64,000 bases of DNA. It comes from Chitinophagales bacterium. GTDB taxonomy: Bacteria > Bacteroidota > Bacteroidia > Chitinophagales > Saprospiraceae. Positions 26,146 through 34,943 of the stretch are shown in pieces (the stretch's first letter is position 1; each line of letters begins with the position of its first letter). The stretch covers positions 62,001-126,000 of the forward strand of contig JAAFJY010000023.1 in the NCBI GenBank assembly GCA_013299105.1, in the 5' to 3' direction. The notes under the pieces are model-generated. The model was given only the letters and a program-made list of their open reading frames with translations, made no database searches and was not told the origin of the DNA. A program made the position numbers and the translations under genes.

Positions 26146-27138
26146 TTACTTCATCACACTCACCTTCGTCTTGTTCTCCCCCTTGGCATCGGTAAGGATG
26201 TACAAGCCGGCAGGAATATGACTTGGCAAAATGGTTTCGTACATGCCATTCCCTCCCGTCCATTGCAGCAGGATTTTTCGCCCTGACATGTCCATCAGGT
26301 GTAAGCCGCTGTTGATCACTTCTTCGGTAGTACGCACTTGCAAGTAGTCAGTCGTAGGGTTGGGATAGACAAAAAGGCGGATATATCCCTCTTTGTTGGC
26401 AAGGATTACCTTTGATAGCTGCTGCTTGCCATCGGTATCTACTTGGCGCAGGCGGTAATAATTGGGGCCAGTATGAGGATCACGGTCCACCCAAGTGTAC
26501 TCAAAGGGCGATGTTGCAGTTCCGCGACCTTCTACCCGACCAATTTCGTAAAAATTACCACCATCAAGGCTTTTTTCTACGACCATGTAGTCGTTGTTCA
26601 GCTCGGCTGAGACACGCCAATTCAAGACGATGCTTTCTTCATCGTTTTGTGCAGAAAAAGACTGGAGGGTAATGGGCAAAACTGGGGCCCCCGTGACTGT
26701 GCTGACTGCACCAAAAAGGGTGGTATTGCCTAATACTCCGGTGTTGAGTGATATTACGGGGCTCCCAACCACATTGGAAGCAAAACTCCGCCGGAAAGTA
26801 ATCGAATTGGTACCATCGGTGATGATGATACGGGCATTGGCACTGGCGATGATGAATGTAGTTAAAGCATCTATGGTGGGATTGCCATTGATGATCAAGG
26901 TACGGCTACCTGCAATTCGGATGGTCTTTCCAGCCAGGCTGTTCGAGCCATTCATGTTGACGGTAACGATATTCCCATTTGGCCAATTGCAATTGGTCTG
27001 CCCGCTTGGGCCAGCAATACAGGCGAGAAATGAAGCGGCATCGGAAGCTATACATTGACCCAAGAGAGTGGAACTCACCCCAAAACTGAAAAATGCCAGC
27101 AAGAGAAAAATGCCAGACTTGTGTAGAAAGTGTTTCAT
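26146..27138 (-). CDS. Secreted protein with type A T9SS sorting domain
   Basis: 330 aa. Signal peptide with core IFLLLAFFSFGVSSTLLG. The middle (residues 40-150) is a low-complexity beta-rich region with NGNPTIDAL and FIIASANARIIITDG, hinting at beta-helix or adhesin folds. Residues about 155-240 look like a fibronectin-type or jelly-roll segment (SFSAQNDEESIVLNWRVSAELNNDYMVVEKS) typical of Bacteroidota cargo. The last 80 residues are the Por type A sorting tail (LFVYPNPTTDYLQV to VSVMK). No catalytic motif was found. Exported by type IX secretion; role unknown. Confidence 0.88.
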   Translation of the reverse strand: MKHFLHKSGIFLLLAFFSFGVSSTLLGQCIASDAASFLACIAGPSGQTNCNWPNGNIVTVNMNGSNSLAGKTIRIAGSRTLIINGNPTIDALTTFIIASANARIIITDGTNSITFRRSFASNVVGSPVISLNTGVLGNTTLFGAVSTVTGAPVLPITLQSFSAQNDEESIVLNWRVSAELNNDYMVVEKSLDGGNFYEIGRVEGRGTATSPFEYTWVDRDPHTGPNYYRLRQVDTDGKQQLSKVILANKEGYIRLFVYPNPTTDYLQVRTTEEVINSGLHLMDMSGRKILLQWTGGNGMYETILPSHIPAGLYILTDAKGENKTKVSVMK

Positions 27139-27557
27139 AGTATGTTCGAGATTAAAATGTCCGTAAAAGTAAGACCACGAGAAGGCTTACAAGTCACATG
27201 TTGCCCACAGTGGAGGAAGAAAAAGTGTTTTCTCAAGAAAGTTTTCTCAAAAAAAGTTGATAATGCAAAGTACTGAACGCTGACCAGAATGATAATTAAC
27301 ATGAGTAGGAATGATACAAAACTAAGCATTTTTCAGAATGCTGTGGTGATTTTTTTCATTTTGTGTAAAATATTGTGAATGAATAAATTTTAAAGAATTA
27401 CCACCGTTTTTATGCGATAAATATACATTTTTAAATCCCTTTACAGATTGTGGTTTATGTATTGTTTTTTCACTAAGTTGTCATGTTCCAGATCAATACA
27501 ATACATTACAAAACGATTGAAAAGCTGAAACGCTGAATTGCTAAACACACTCCTCTT
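27139..27557. other. Intergenic, no gene seen
   Basis: 419 bases, AT-rich. A TACTTTTA box with a TTG 18 bases before it (minus strand, near 27165-27195) could be the promoter of the T9SS cargo gene. No open frame or strong hairpin was found in the remainder. Confidence 0.4.
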
Positions 27558-28238
27558 TCAACTCAAAAAATACGGTACAAAATCGCCCTGTGTGCAGCCC
27601 GGCACGGGGATCAGGTTGTCACCGCGCACATCACAACCTGGGATGGTACTGAGTTTTTGGTACCAGGTTTTGGCATATTGTTGGTCAATTTTAGCCAACT
27701 CGACCAACAAGTGAAAGCCACCCCGCGTTTTGAGTGAAGTGATGCAATCCAGGTTGAGGTGTTGGGCCACTTGGGCCATTACTTTGTGGTAGTCAACCTG
27801 GTCATAGTCGAAGTCAAAATAAATTTTCTTGCCGCTGGCTTTTTGGATTTCGGTCATTACTTCTTGGTGTGGGTTGTAGCCATTGTAGGGTTTGGTGATC
27901 AATTCCGCAAAACGGACCAGCGATGCCTTACTGGCCTTTTCAAGGTCGCGTGGGTTTGGATTGATGTACAAAGCCAGCGCATTTTGGGGGATCTGTAAAC
28001 CTTTATATTGATAGGTGCCCAAAGCACATTCCAGTTGCTGGATTTTTTCAAAAAGCCGTTCTTTGTTGGCCGTAAAACGCTTCAATTGCTGCTTATCTGC
28101 ACCAATACCGGCTGAGGGATCCGCATATTTTTTGCGGGCAAAAAGACAAACATAATAGGTCTCGTTGGGGGCCAAAGCAGGCAACCAATCGATGAATGCA
28201 CGCAGTGCGGCTTCGTCCTTGATGATTTGATAATTCAT
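27558..28238 (-). CDS. Primase-like (AEP fold) orphan protein
   Basis: 226 aa with no signal peptide. Three features recall the archaeo-eukaryotic primase superfamily: an hhDhD-type motif KIYFDFDYD (residues 138-146), an sxH-type motif TRGGFHLLVEL (171-181), and a closing NLIPVPGCTQGDF loop like the R-x-PG-T segment of primase-polymerases. The N-terminal part (YYVCLFARKKY) is family-specific. No helicase domain or neighbouring replication gene is present. I infer a stand-alone AEP-like domain, function unknown; the gene itself is secure. Its start codon is only ten bases from that of the divergent CHAP gene. Confidence 0.75.
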   Translation of the reverse strand: MNYQIIKDEAALRAFIDWLPALAPNETYYVCLFARKKYADPSAGIGADKQQLKRFTANKERLFEKIQQLECALGTYQYKGLQIPQNALALYINPNPRDLEKASKASLVRFAELITKPYNGYNPHQEVMTEIQKASGKKIYFDFDYDQVDYHKVMAQVAQHLNLDCITSLKTRGGFHLLVELAKIDQQYAKTWYQKLSTIPGCDVRGDNLIPVPGCTQGDFVPYFLS

Positions 28239-28248
28239 ATACCAAAAT

Positions 28249-28917
28249 ATGCAGACTCAAACACAGAAAAGCCCTCAGTGGTTCCCTAATCGCAAGACTT
28301 TGGTCTGGATTGTTGTGGCTTTGGTTTGGACGTCGCTCAGTTTTTGCAAACAAAACGAAGCTTCAGGCACCTTGGCGAAGGTAAAAACCAAACTCAAAAA
28401 AGTTGACCTGAATCCCACTCACGATATCGGCGACAAAATCGACAGCCTCAACGGGGTTTATGTGTTTTACAACGGCAGCGTAGGCAATGTGTCGGGCCGC
28501 AACACCACCGCTGATGGTTACAACCTGGGCTTGCAATACCAATGCGTGGAATTCATCAAACGATACTATTGGCAACACTTGAAGCACAAAATGCCCGACA
28601 CCTACGGCCACGCCAAAGATTTTTTTGCCCAAAACCTCGCCGATGGCCGCATGAATACCGCCCGCAATCTGCTCCAATACCAGAATCCCAGTACTTCGGC
28701 CCCGCAAGTAAACGACTTACTGGTTTTCAGCGAAACGGATTTCAATCCTTACGGCCACGTAGCAATCGTGTCAAAAGTTGAAAAAGATCAAATCGAAATC
28801 ATCCAGCAAAACATGGGCCCTTTTGGCTCATCTCGTGCAGCTTTGCCCCTAAAATTCGAAACGGGAAAATGGCGAATCAAGGAGGAAGATGCTCTGGGGT
28901 GGTTGCGGAAACGCTAA
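28249..28917 (+). CDS. CHAP-domain amidase, lipoprotein
   Basis: 222 aa. A signal anchor with WIVVALVWTSLSFC suggests a lipoprotein (Cys33). The CHAP domain covers about 75-215: catalytic Cys99 in QYQCVEFIKRYYW and His170 in NPYGHVAIVSKVE, followed by IEIIQQNMG. CHAP enzymes are cysteine amidases or endopeptidases acting on peptidoglycan or glutathionylspermidine. The lipid anchor places it in the periplasm, so a cell-wall role is most likely. The stop codon overlaps the start of a repeat element. Confidence 0.9.
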   Translation: MQTQTQKSPQWFPNRKTLVWIVVALVWTSLSFCKQNEASGTLAKVKTKLKKVDLNPTHDIGDKIDSLNGVYVFYNGSVGNVSGRNTTADGYNLGLQYQCVEFIKRYYWQHLKHKMPDTYGHAKDFFAQNLADGRMNTARNLLQYQNPSTSAPQVNDLLVFSETDFNPYGHVAIVSKVEKDQIEIIQQNMGPFGSSRAALPLKFETGKWRIKEEDALGWLRKR

Positions 28918-29099
28918 GTAACGGTTCAAAAATAAACCTTACCAATTTTCTAATTGCCAGTTGTCAACATCATGGTCAACGTCATGCTGGAAATCAGTGA
29001 AAATCAGTTTCATCAGTTTCATCTGTGTTCCGAACCAGCACCGCGCAGCGGGGCAACGAAGTTGCGATTTGGTAAGGTTTATTCGTGGCTTGTCACTAA
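28916..29099 (+). repeat. Core repeat, type A ends, copy 1
   Basis: 184 bp: AAGTAACGGTTC, AATAAACCTTACCAA, the core (TGGTCAACGTCATGCTGG then ATCAGTGAAA/ATCAGTTTC/ATCTGTGTT units), hairpin CCGC-GCA-GCGG, and TTGGTAAGGTTTATTCGTGGCTTGTCACTAA at the right (given here in parts: TTGGTAAGGTTTATT, then CGTGGCTTGTCACTAA). Inner ends form an inverted repeat. Confidence 0.8.
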
Positions 29100-29211
29100 G
29101 ATTCTCCCCTTGCTTTTACATTCCTCTCTTCAACTCTTCAACATTTAAACTTTTCAACTAATCGCCACAAATCAATAAGCCCAATAATTTCCTGTTTTAT
29201 GTTGAAAATCT

Positions 29212-29219
29212 TATCTTTG
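29212..29219 (+). promoter_or_regulatory. -7 box of ABC-F gene
   Basis: TATCTTTG matches the Bacteroidota -7 element and lies 23 bases before the ATG. A weak ATTTCC is at about the -33 position. Confidence 0.6.
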
Positions 29220-29242
29220 CGCCCGTTTTAAACAACACAGCT

Positions 29243-30883
29243 ATGCTTACAGTAAACAGTGTCGCCCTGCAATTCGGAAAAAGAACCCTTTTTGACGACG
29301 TGAACCTCAAATTCACCAAGGGCAATTGTTATGGTGTGATCGGTGCCAATGGTGCTGGCAAGTCTACTTTCCTCAAAATCCTTTCTGGCGAAATCGACAG
29401 TACCAGAGGAAGTGTGGACATCACCCCTGGAGAGCGCATGGCCGTGTTGAGCCAAAACCACTTCGCCTTCAACGAGTTCCCCGTACTCGACACCGTGATC
29501 ATGGGTCACCGCCGCTTGTACGACATCATGAAGGAAAAAGACGCCATCTACAGCAACCCCGACGCAACCGAAGCCGATTCGATGCGCGCCGCTGATTTGG
29601 AAGGCGAATTCGCCGAAATGAACGGCTGGATGGCCGAAAGCGACGCTGCCGAACTACTCAGCAACCTGGGCGTGGTAGAAGCCCTGCACTACAAGCTGGT
29701 GAAAGAACTCGATGGCTCGGACCGTGTGAAGGTACTCTTGGCCCAAGCCCTTTTCGGCTCGCCTGACATCCTGCTAATGGACGAACCTACCAACGACCTC
29801 GATGCCGAAACCACCGATTGGTTGTGCAACTTCCTGGCTGATTATGAAAACATCGTGATCGTCGTTTCGCACGACCGTCACTTCCTCGACATGGTTTGTA
29901 CCAACGTAGTGGATGTAGACTTTGGCAAAATCCGCATGTTCACGGGCAACTACACTTTCTGGTACGAAACCAGCCAGTTGATGGCCCGCCAAATGGCCGA
30001 CAAGAACAAGAAAACCGAGCAGAAACGCCAGGAAATGATGGACTTCATCGCCCGTTTCTCGGCCAATGCTTCGAAGTCGCGTCAGGCCACTAGCCGCAAA
30101 AAAGCCCTGGAAAAACTAAACCTGGAAGACATCCAAGCCTCCAGCCGCAAATACCCTTACATCGCCTTCAAGCCCGAACGCGAACCAGGTGACGTGATCT
30201 TGGACGTAGAAAAACTAGGCAAAAAGAACCAAGACGGCGAATACCTCTTCAAAAACCTGTACCTGCGTTTCAACAAAGGAGAAAAAATTGCGGTACTCAG
30301 CCGCAACGCCCTGGCCGTCACCAGCCTTTTCAACATCCTGGCGGGTGAAGACAAAAATTTTGAAGGCAACTTCACTTTTGGCCAAACCATCGCCCCCCAA
30401 TACCTGCCCAACGAAAACAGCGCTTTCTTCACTGGCGATCAAGACATGAACCTGATCGATTGGTTGCGCCAATATTCCAAGGAAAAAGACGAGTCTTTCA
30501 TCCGAGGCTTCCTGGGTCGGATGCTGTTCAGTGGTGAAGAGGTCTTCAAACGCTCTGCCGTGCTTTCGGGTGGTGAAAAAGTGCGCTGCATGATGTCGAA
30601 AGTCATGTTGGCCAACCCCAATTTCCTGATCCTCGACGAGCCCACCAACCACCTCGACCTGGAATCCATCACGGCCCTGAACAAAGGCATGACGGAATTT
30701 TCAGGCAACATGCTCTTCACTTCACACGATTACCAAATCCTGGATTCTGTAGCCAATCGCATCATTGAGCTCACGCCCAATGGCTTGATCGACCAAAACA
30801 TGAGCTACAGCGAGTACCTGCACAGCCCCAAAGTGCGCGGCATGCGTGCTGAGTTGTACGGCGAGGCGATGATGGCGCGGTAG
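29243..30883 (+). CDS. ybiT: ABC-F ATPase, YbiT-like
   Basis: 546 aa with two ABC domains and the YbiT-type layout (similar to E. coli YbiT from memory: DTVIMGH, SRFSANASKSRQATSR-like linker). NBD1 has Walker A GANGAGKST (34-42) and Walker B ILLMDEPTNDLD, but its signature is LDGSDRVKVLLAQ and not LSGGQ. NBD2 has signature LSGGEKVR (about 441) and LILDEPTNHLD, but its Walker A is degenerate: LSRNALAVTSL at about 352-362, without the Lys. One composite ATP site is therefore intact and the other lost on both sides. ABC-F proteins bind ribosomes and tune translation. A -7 promoter box lies upstream. Confidence 0.93.
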   Translation: MLTVNSVALQFGKRTLFDDVNLKFTKGNCYGVIGANGAGKSTFLKILSGEIDSTRGSVDITPGERMAVLSQNHFAFNEFPVLDTVIMGHRRLYDIMKEKDAIYSNPDATEADSMRAADLEGEFAEMNGWMAESDAAELLSNLGVVEALHYKLVKELDGSDRVKVLLAQALFGSPDILLMDEPTNDLDAETTDWLCNFLADYENIVIVVSHDRHFLDMVCTNVVDVDFGKIRMFTGNYTFWYETSQLMARQMADKNKKTEQKRQEMMDFIARFSANASKSRQATSRKKALEKLNLEDIQASSRKYPYIAFKPEREPGDVILDVEKLGKKNQDGEYLFKNLYLRFNKGEKIAVLSRNALAVTSLFNILAGEDKNFEGNFTFGQTIAPQYLPNENSAFFTGDQDMNLIDWLRQYSKEKDESFIRGFLGRMLFSGEEVFKRSAVLSGGEKVRCMMSKVMLANPNFLILDEPTNHLDLESITALNKGMTEFSGNMLFTSHDYQILDSVANRIIELTPNGLIDQNMSYSEYLHSPKVRGMRAELYGEAMMAR

Positions 30884-30925
30884 TGGTTAGTTGTTAATGG
30901 TTAATGGTTAGCTTGCAAATACTGG

Positions 30926-31083
30926 AAACTTTGGAGAGGTTTTCAGAAAAGGTTCGATTTAATCAGGGCGCGAAAAAACATCATGATTGCGGAGCTATAG
31001 GTCCCTAACATTGGTCAGCCAAGGTCATGCTAACAATCATATTCATCACAAAAACCACCACCGCAGAAACTTCTCCAAAGTTT
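30926..31083. repeat. Inverted-repeat element
   Basis: AAACTTTGGAGAGGTTT (30926-30942) and AAACTTCTCCAAAGTTT (31067-31083) are complementary at 16 of 17 positions, 158 bp apart overall. The inside carries TAGGTCCCTAACATTGGTCAG, which recurs at 37517-37540 as TAGGCCCCAAACATTGGTCAG (each shown within 21 bases of the unit; key part AACATTGGTCAG). No open frame. Confidence 0.5.
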
Positions 31084-31111
31084 TCAGCAAATCCTGCTCC
31101 AGACAAAAAAT

Positions 31112-31297
31112 AAGTAACGGTTCAAAAATAAACCTTTCCAATTTCTGAGCTTGCTAGTGGTCAACATCACGGTCAACGTCATGCTGGAAATCCGTGTAAA
31201 TCCGCTTAATCCGTGTCATCCGTGTTCTAAAAATGGCCTCGCGCAGCGAGGCAACGCAGTTGCGATTTAGTAAGGTTTATTCGTGGCTTGTCACTAA
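31112..31297 (+). repeat. Core repeat, type A ends, copy 2
   Basis: 186 bp, directly following the inverted-repeat element. Ends AAGTAACGGTTC and TTGTCACTAA; core units ATCCGTGTAA/ATCCGCTTA/ATCCGTGTC/ATCCGTGTT; hairpin GCCTCGC-GCA-GCGAGGC. The right end lies 57 bases before the TonB receptor start. Confidence 0.8.
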
Positions 31298-31353
31298 TCA
31301 TCCTGACTATTGCTGATTTTCTTTTACTTTTCGGAAAAGAAAACAAGCAAATC

Positions 31354-33645
31354 ATGCCCAAGCCTATCGTCTTTTTCTGTTGGTTATTCCTTCTTGGCAG
31401 CCCCTTCCTTCAGGCGCAGAATGCTCAAATCAGTGGCAAAATCACCGACCGCAACAGCGGCGAGGCCCTGATCGGTGCCAATATTTCTCTCGGCTCCAAT
31501 GGTGCTGCCAGTGACGAGCAAGGCCAATACAACATTTCTCTTCCTGCTGGCACTTACACCCTTAAAATCAGCTATTTGGGCTATCAAACCCTCAGCGAAA
31601 CCATAAGCTTGGCCGCCGGACAAGCCTTGCAAAGGGATTTTGCCCTCGTCGAAGAAGCCGCCATCCTCCAAACTTTGACCTTCACCAGCGGTCGCTTTGA
31701 GAAAAAACTGGGCTCCGAAACGGTGACGATGGAAGTGCTCAAACCCCAATTGATTGAAAACAGCAACAAATTTCAACTCGACAAAGCCCTCGAAAAAATT
31801 CCTGGCGTGAACGTCATCGACGGGCAAGCAAATATCCGGGGTGGTTCGGGCTTTTCGTATGGTGCTGGGAGCCGGGTTTTGCTTTTGCTCGACGACATGC
31901 CCATTTTGCAACTCGACGCTGGATTTCCCAACTGGAACGATATCCCGATGGAAAACGTAGGCCAAATCGAAGTGATCAAGGGCGCGGCTTCCGCCCTGTA
32001 TGGATCGGCAGCGATGAATGGGATCATCAATTTTCGCACGGCTTATGCCACTGGGCAACCCGAAACTAAGCTTGCGCTATTCTCCAGCATCGTTGACAAA
32101 CCCTTAGCAGAAGACTTCAAATGGTGGGATGCGGCCCCTTTGACCCTCGGCGGCAGCCTTTCGCACAAACAACAAATTGGCAAACTGGACCTGGTAGCCA
32201 GCACCTTCTGGCTGCGCGAAAACCGCCACAACCAGGAAAGTTACACCCGTTATGGCCGCCTCAATCTCAACACCCGCTACCGCTTGAGTGAGCGCACTAC
32301 TTTTGGCGTCAACCTCAATTTCAACAAGGGCAACAACCAAAATTTCTTCTTTTGGCAATCGGCCAATAAAAAACTCAGCCCCTTTCAAGGCACTTTGTCC
32401 ACCAACAGCCCTACCCGTTTCAACATCGACCCACACCTGACCCATTACGACAAAAACGGCAATCGCCACCGCTTACTCACCCGTTTTTACCGCGTTGAAA
32501 ACCGGGTAAGCAACAATCGCTCCAATTTTTCCTCCCAATGGTACCTCGAATACCAATTTCAGCGCCGCTGGGAAGCTGCTGATTTGACCCTCAGTAGCGG
32601 CGCGGTAATGGTGCGCAGCAATACCGATGCGGAATTGTACGGTGATACCACTTTTAGTTCTCGCAACCTGGCCGCTTACCTTGACTTGGAGAAAAAATGG
32701 GGCAAAAAACTGACCACCACCCTGGGTTTCCGCCTGGAAGACAATCTGCTGGTAAATCCAGGTTTCCGCTCCCCCATCGAAGTAATCAATCCAAGCCGGG
32801 AAATGCAAACCAAGCCTGTTTTTCGCGCCGGGGCCAATTACCAACTCGGCGAATACAGCTACTTGCGGGCATCTTGGGGGCAGGGCTACCGCTACCCAAG
32901 CATCGCAGAAAAGTTCATTGTGACCAATCTGGGCACTTTCAACATCTCCCCCAGCCCCAATTTGGGCTCCGAAACGGGCTGGTCTACCGAAATTGGCATC
33001 AAACAGGGATTTAAAGCCGCTGGATTCAAGGGCTTTGTCGATTTGGCCTTGTTTCGCACCCAGTACCAGGACATGATCGAATTCAATTTTCTCAGTTTTC
33101 AGCGCGGTTTCAGTGCCCTCAATACTGGCGAGGTACGCATCCAGGGGGTGGACTTGAGCATCATCGGGCAGTTGAATGTATTTGGTTTTCCCACCGCCAT
33201 CACCAGCGGCTATTTGTTCATCGACCCACGCTTTTTGGAATTTGATACCACACCGCAGCAGCCCGGCGTCACTCCTACTCGTGCACAACGCAATGCCATC
33301 GGCTCCAGCAGTACCGACAATGTGCTGAAATACCGCTCACGTCACAGCGCGAAGATCGACTGGCAAACCGACATCAAGCGCTTTTCTATCGGCTGGGCTT
33401 TCAACTACCAAAGCTTCCAAGAAGCCATCGACCGCACTTTCGAATTCATCATTCCTGACATGAAAAACTTCCGCTTGGCCAATGACAATGGCCAGTGGGT
33501 TTGGGATGTACGCCTGGCCTATCACCCCAGTAAAAGGCTAAAAGTCAGCCTTTTGGCCAACAACATCACCAATGTGACCTACGCTTTAAGGCCAGGTTTG
33601 CTGGAGTCGCCGAGGAATTTTGGGTTGCGGGTGGATTGGAGGTAG
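31354..33645 (+). CDS. TonB-dependent receptor
   Basis: 763 aa from ATG 31354 (MPKPIVFFCWLFLLGSPFLQAQ); the upstream frame to 31288 lies in a repeat and is rejected. After the signal come a carboxypeptidase-regulatory-like domain (ISGKITDRNSGEALIGANISLG, about 25-105), a plug (KALEKIPGVNVIDGQANIRGGSGFSYGAGSRVLLLLDD to MNGIINF, about 140-230), and a 22-strand-type barrel with the aromatic C-terminus. It imports an unknown ligand across the outer membrane. No SusD partner is adjacent, so it is not a PUL SusC; a siderophore, cobalamin or metal ligand is possible. Confidence 0.93.
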   Translation: MPKPIVFFCWLFLLGSPFLQAQNAQISGKITDRNSGEALIGANISLGSNGAASDEQGQYNISLPAGTYTLKISYLGYQTLSETISLAAGQALQRDFALVEEAAILQTLTFTSGRFEKKLGSETVTMEVLKPQLIENSNKFQLDKALEKIPGVNVIDGQANIRGGSGFSYGAGSRVLLLLDDMPILQLDAGFPNWNDIPMENVGQIEVIKGAASALYGSAAMNGIINFRTAYATGQPETKLALFSSIVDKPLAEDFKWWDAAPLTLGGSLSHKQQIGKLDLVASTFWLRENRHNQESYTRYGRLNLNTRYRLSERTTFGVNLNFNKGNNQNFFFWQSANKKLSPFQGTLSTNSPTRFNIDPHLTHYDKNGNRHRLLTRFYRVENRVSNNRSNFSSQWYLEYQFQRRWEAADLTLSSGAVMVRSNTDAELYGDTTFSSRNLAAYLDLEKKWGKKLTTTLGFRLEDNLLVNPGFRSPIEVINPSREMQTKPVFRAGANYQLGEYSYLRASWGQGYRYPSIAEKFIVTNLGTFNISPSPNLGSETGWSTEIGIKQGFKAAGFKGFVDLALFRTQYQDMIEFNFLSFQRGFSALNTGEVRIQGVDLSIIGQLNVFGFPTAITSGYLFIDPRFLEFDTTPQQPGVTPTRAQRNAIGSSSTDNVLKYRSRHSAKIDWQTDIKRFSIGWAFNYQSFQEAIDRTFEFIIPDMKNFRLANDNGQWVWDVRLAYHPSKRLKVSLLANNITNVTYALRPGLLESPRNFGLRVDWR

Positions 33646-33647
33646 GT

Positions 33648-34727
33648 TTAATCATAATACCCCAACAAAGCCTCCTTTTCCTTTTCCCAGCACAGCTCCT
33701 CCCCTGCCCTGTGGCAATTTTCTTGCACGCGCTCGTACCATTCAGCATCGCTCAGCAAGTGGTTGAGGGTTTGCGCCAGGCGCTCAGGGTAGAGCTCATC
33801 GAGGAGGCAAAAAGTCGCATACTGGCTTTGCAAAGCAATGTATTCCGGGAAACGCATGTGCAGCGATGGAATCCCCGCCTGGATGTAATCAAAAGCCTTG
33901 TTGGCCAGGGAAAGGTAGTAATTTTTGCCCCGATTTTCGAGCAAATTGAGGCCCAAAGTCGCCTTGGCAGTCAAAGCGGGCAAACTCGCAGGACTGCAAT
34001 AACCCAAAAATTGAACCTTGTTTTCCAAGCCCAAATCCCGGCTCAACTGCCGCAGTTTTTGCGACAAATCGCCCTCCCCAGCCAACCATAATTGGGCTCC
34101 ACTTACCCACTGCATGGCCTCAATCGCCGCCTCCAGGCCTCGCCCCTCGTTGAGCATCCCCTGGTACAAAATGACGGGCGGCTGCTGGGGATTCAAGTCG
34201 AGTTGGCGGCGAAAAGGAACATTTCTAACCACGCCAAATTCAATTCCATAGCGTTGAGACAGCTCGGCGGCCAAAGCAGGCCCAACAGTGTAGGCAGCAT
34301 CCACCCTGGGGATCAAAACCCGGGCCAGGGCTTCCCAAATCCACTTCGTTAGGGGCCGATTGAGCACTTCGGGCACCTCGCTGAAGTACTCGTGGGCATC
34401 GTAAATGCACTTTTTACTTTTGATGCGACAAGCCATCCACACTGGAGCCAGGGTATCCAGGTCGATGGCGGTAAGTACGTCGAATTTTTGGCGCAGCAAA
34501 AAAAACAACAAGCGCAGGTTGTATTCCAAGTAAAACAACTTGCCTTTTTCAAACCAACATTTCAAGCGGGTTTGGGTAAAAACCTGCTCGTTCAATGGCT
34601 TCGAATCGCCTTTCTCCCGTCCGACCAAAGTCACCTCATGCCCCGCCTCGGCCAAGGTACCGCAGATCCGGATCATGCGCTGGTCGTAGTTCAAGTCATT
34701 GGTGACGGTGAAAAGGAGTTGGGCCAT
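33648..34727 (-). CDS. Glycosyltransferase, family 4 type
   Basis: 359 aa, GT-B fold. The N-terminal lobe has TNDLNYDQRMIRICGTLAEAGHEVTLVGR and YDAHEYFSEVPE; the C-terminal lobe has VILYQGMLNEGRGLEAAIEAM, LWLAGEGDL, VQFLGYCSPASLPAL and the acceptor-binding NKAFDYIQAGIPSL. It transfers a sugar from a nucleotide donor in the cytoplasm, probably for a surface glycan. No glycan cluster surrounds it. It converges with the TonB receptor gene, whose stop is two bases away. Confidence 0.92.
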   Translation of the reverse strand: MAQLLFTVTNDLNYDQRMIRICGTLAEAGHEVTLVGREKGDSKPLNEQVFTQTRLKCWFEKGKLFYLEYNLRLLFFLLRQKFDVLTAIDLDTLAPVWMACRIKSKKCIYDAHEYFSEVPEVLNRPLTKWIWEALARVLIPRVDAAYTVGPALAAELSQRYGIEFGVVRNVPFRRQLDLNPQQPPVILYQGMLNEGRGLEAAIEAMQWVSGAQLWLAGEGDLSQKLRQLSRDLGLENKVQFLGYCSPASLPALTAKATLGLNLLENRGKNYYLSLANKAFDYIQAGIPSLHMRFPEYIALQSQYATFCLLDELYPERLAQTLNHLLSDAEWYERVQENCHRAGEELCWEKEKEALLGYYD

Positions 34728-34943
34728 TGTCTTTTGGTTAACTTGAATACTGGATTTGTGAAGCTTGTATTTGAGTTATGAGTTATGGGTTATGAGTGGG
34801 GTGCTCGCTGGCAAGTTTTGGAGTGTTCTAAGCATTCGTTTGTACGATTCGAGATTTTTGATTTAACGAATTTGAACTGCAAAATAAGCGGTGTTTTTGG
34901 TAAAAATGCTAATTTCACCATAGACACCTTTAATTCGATTGCC

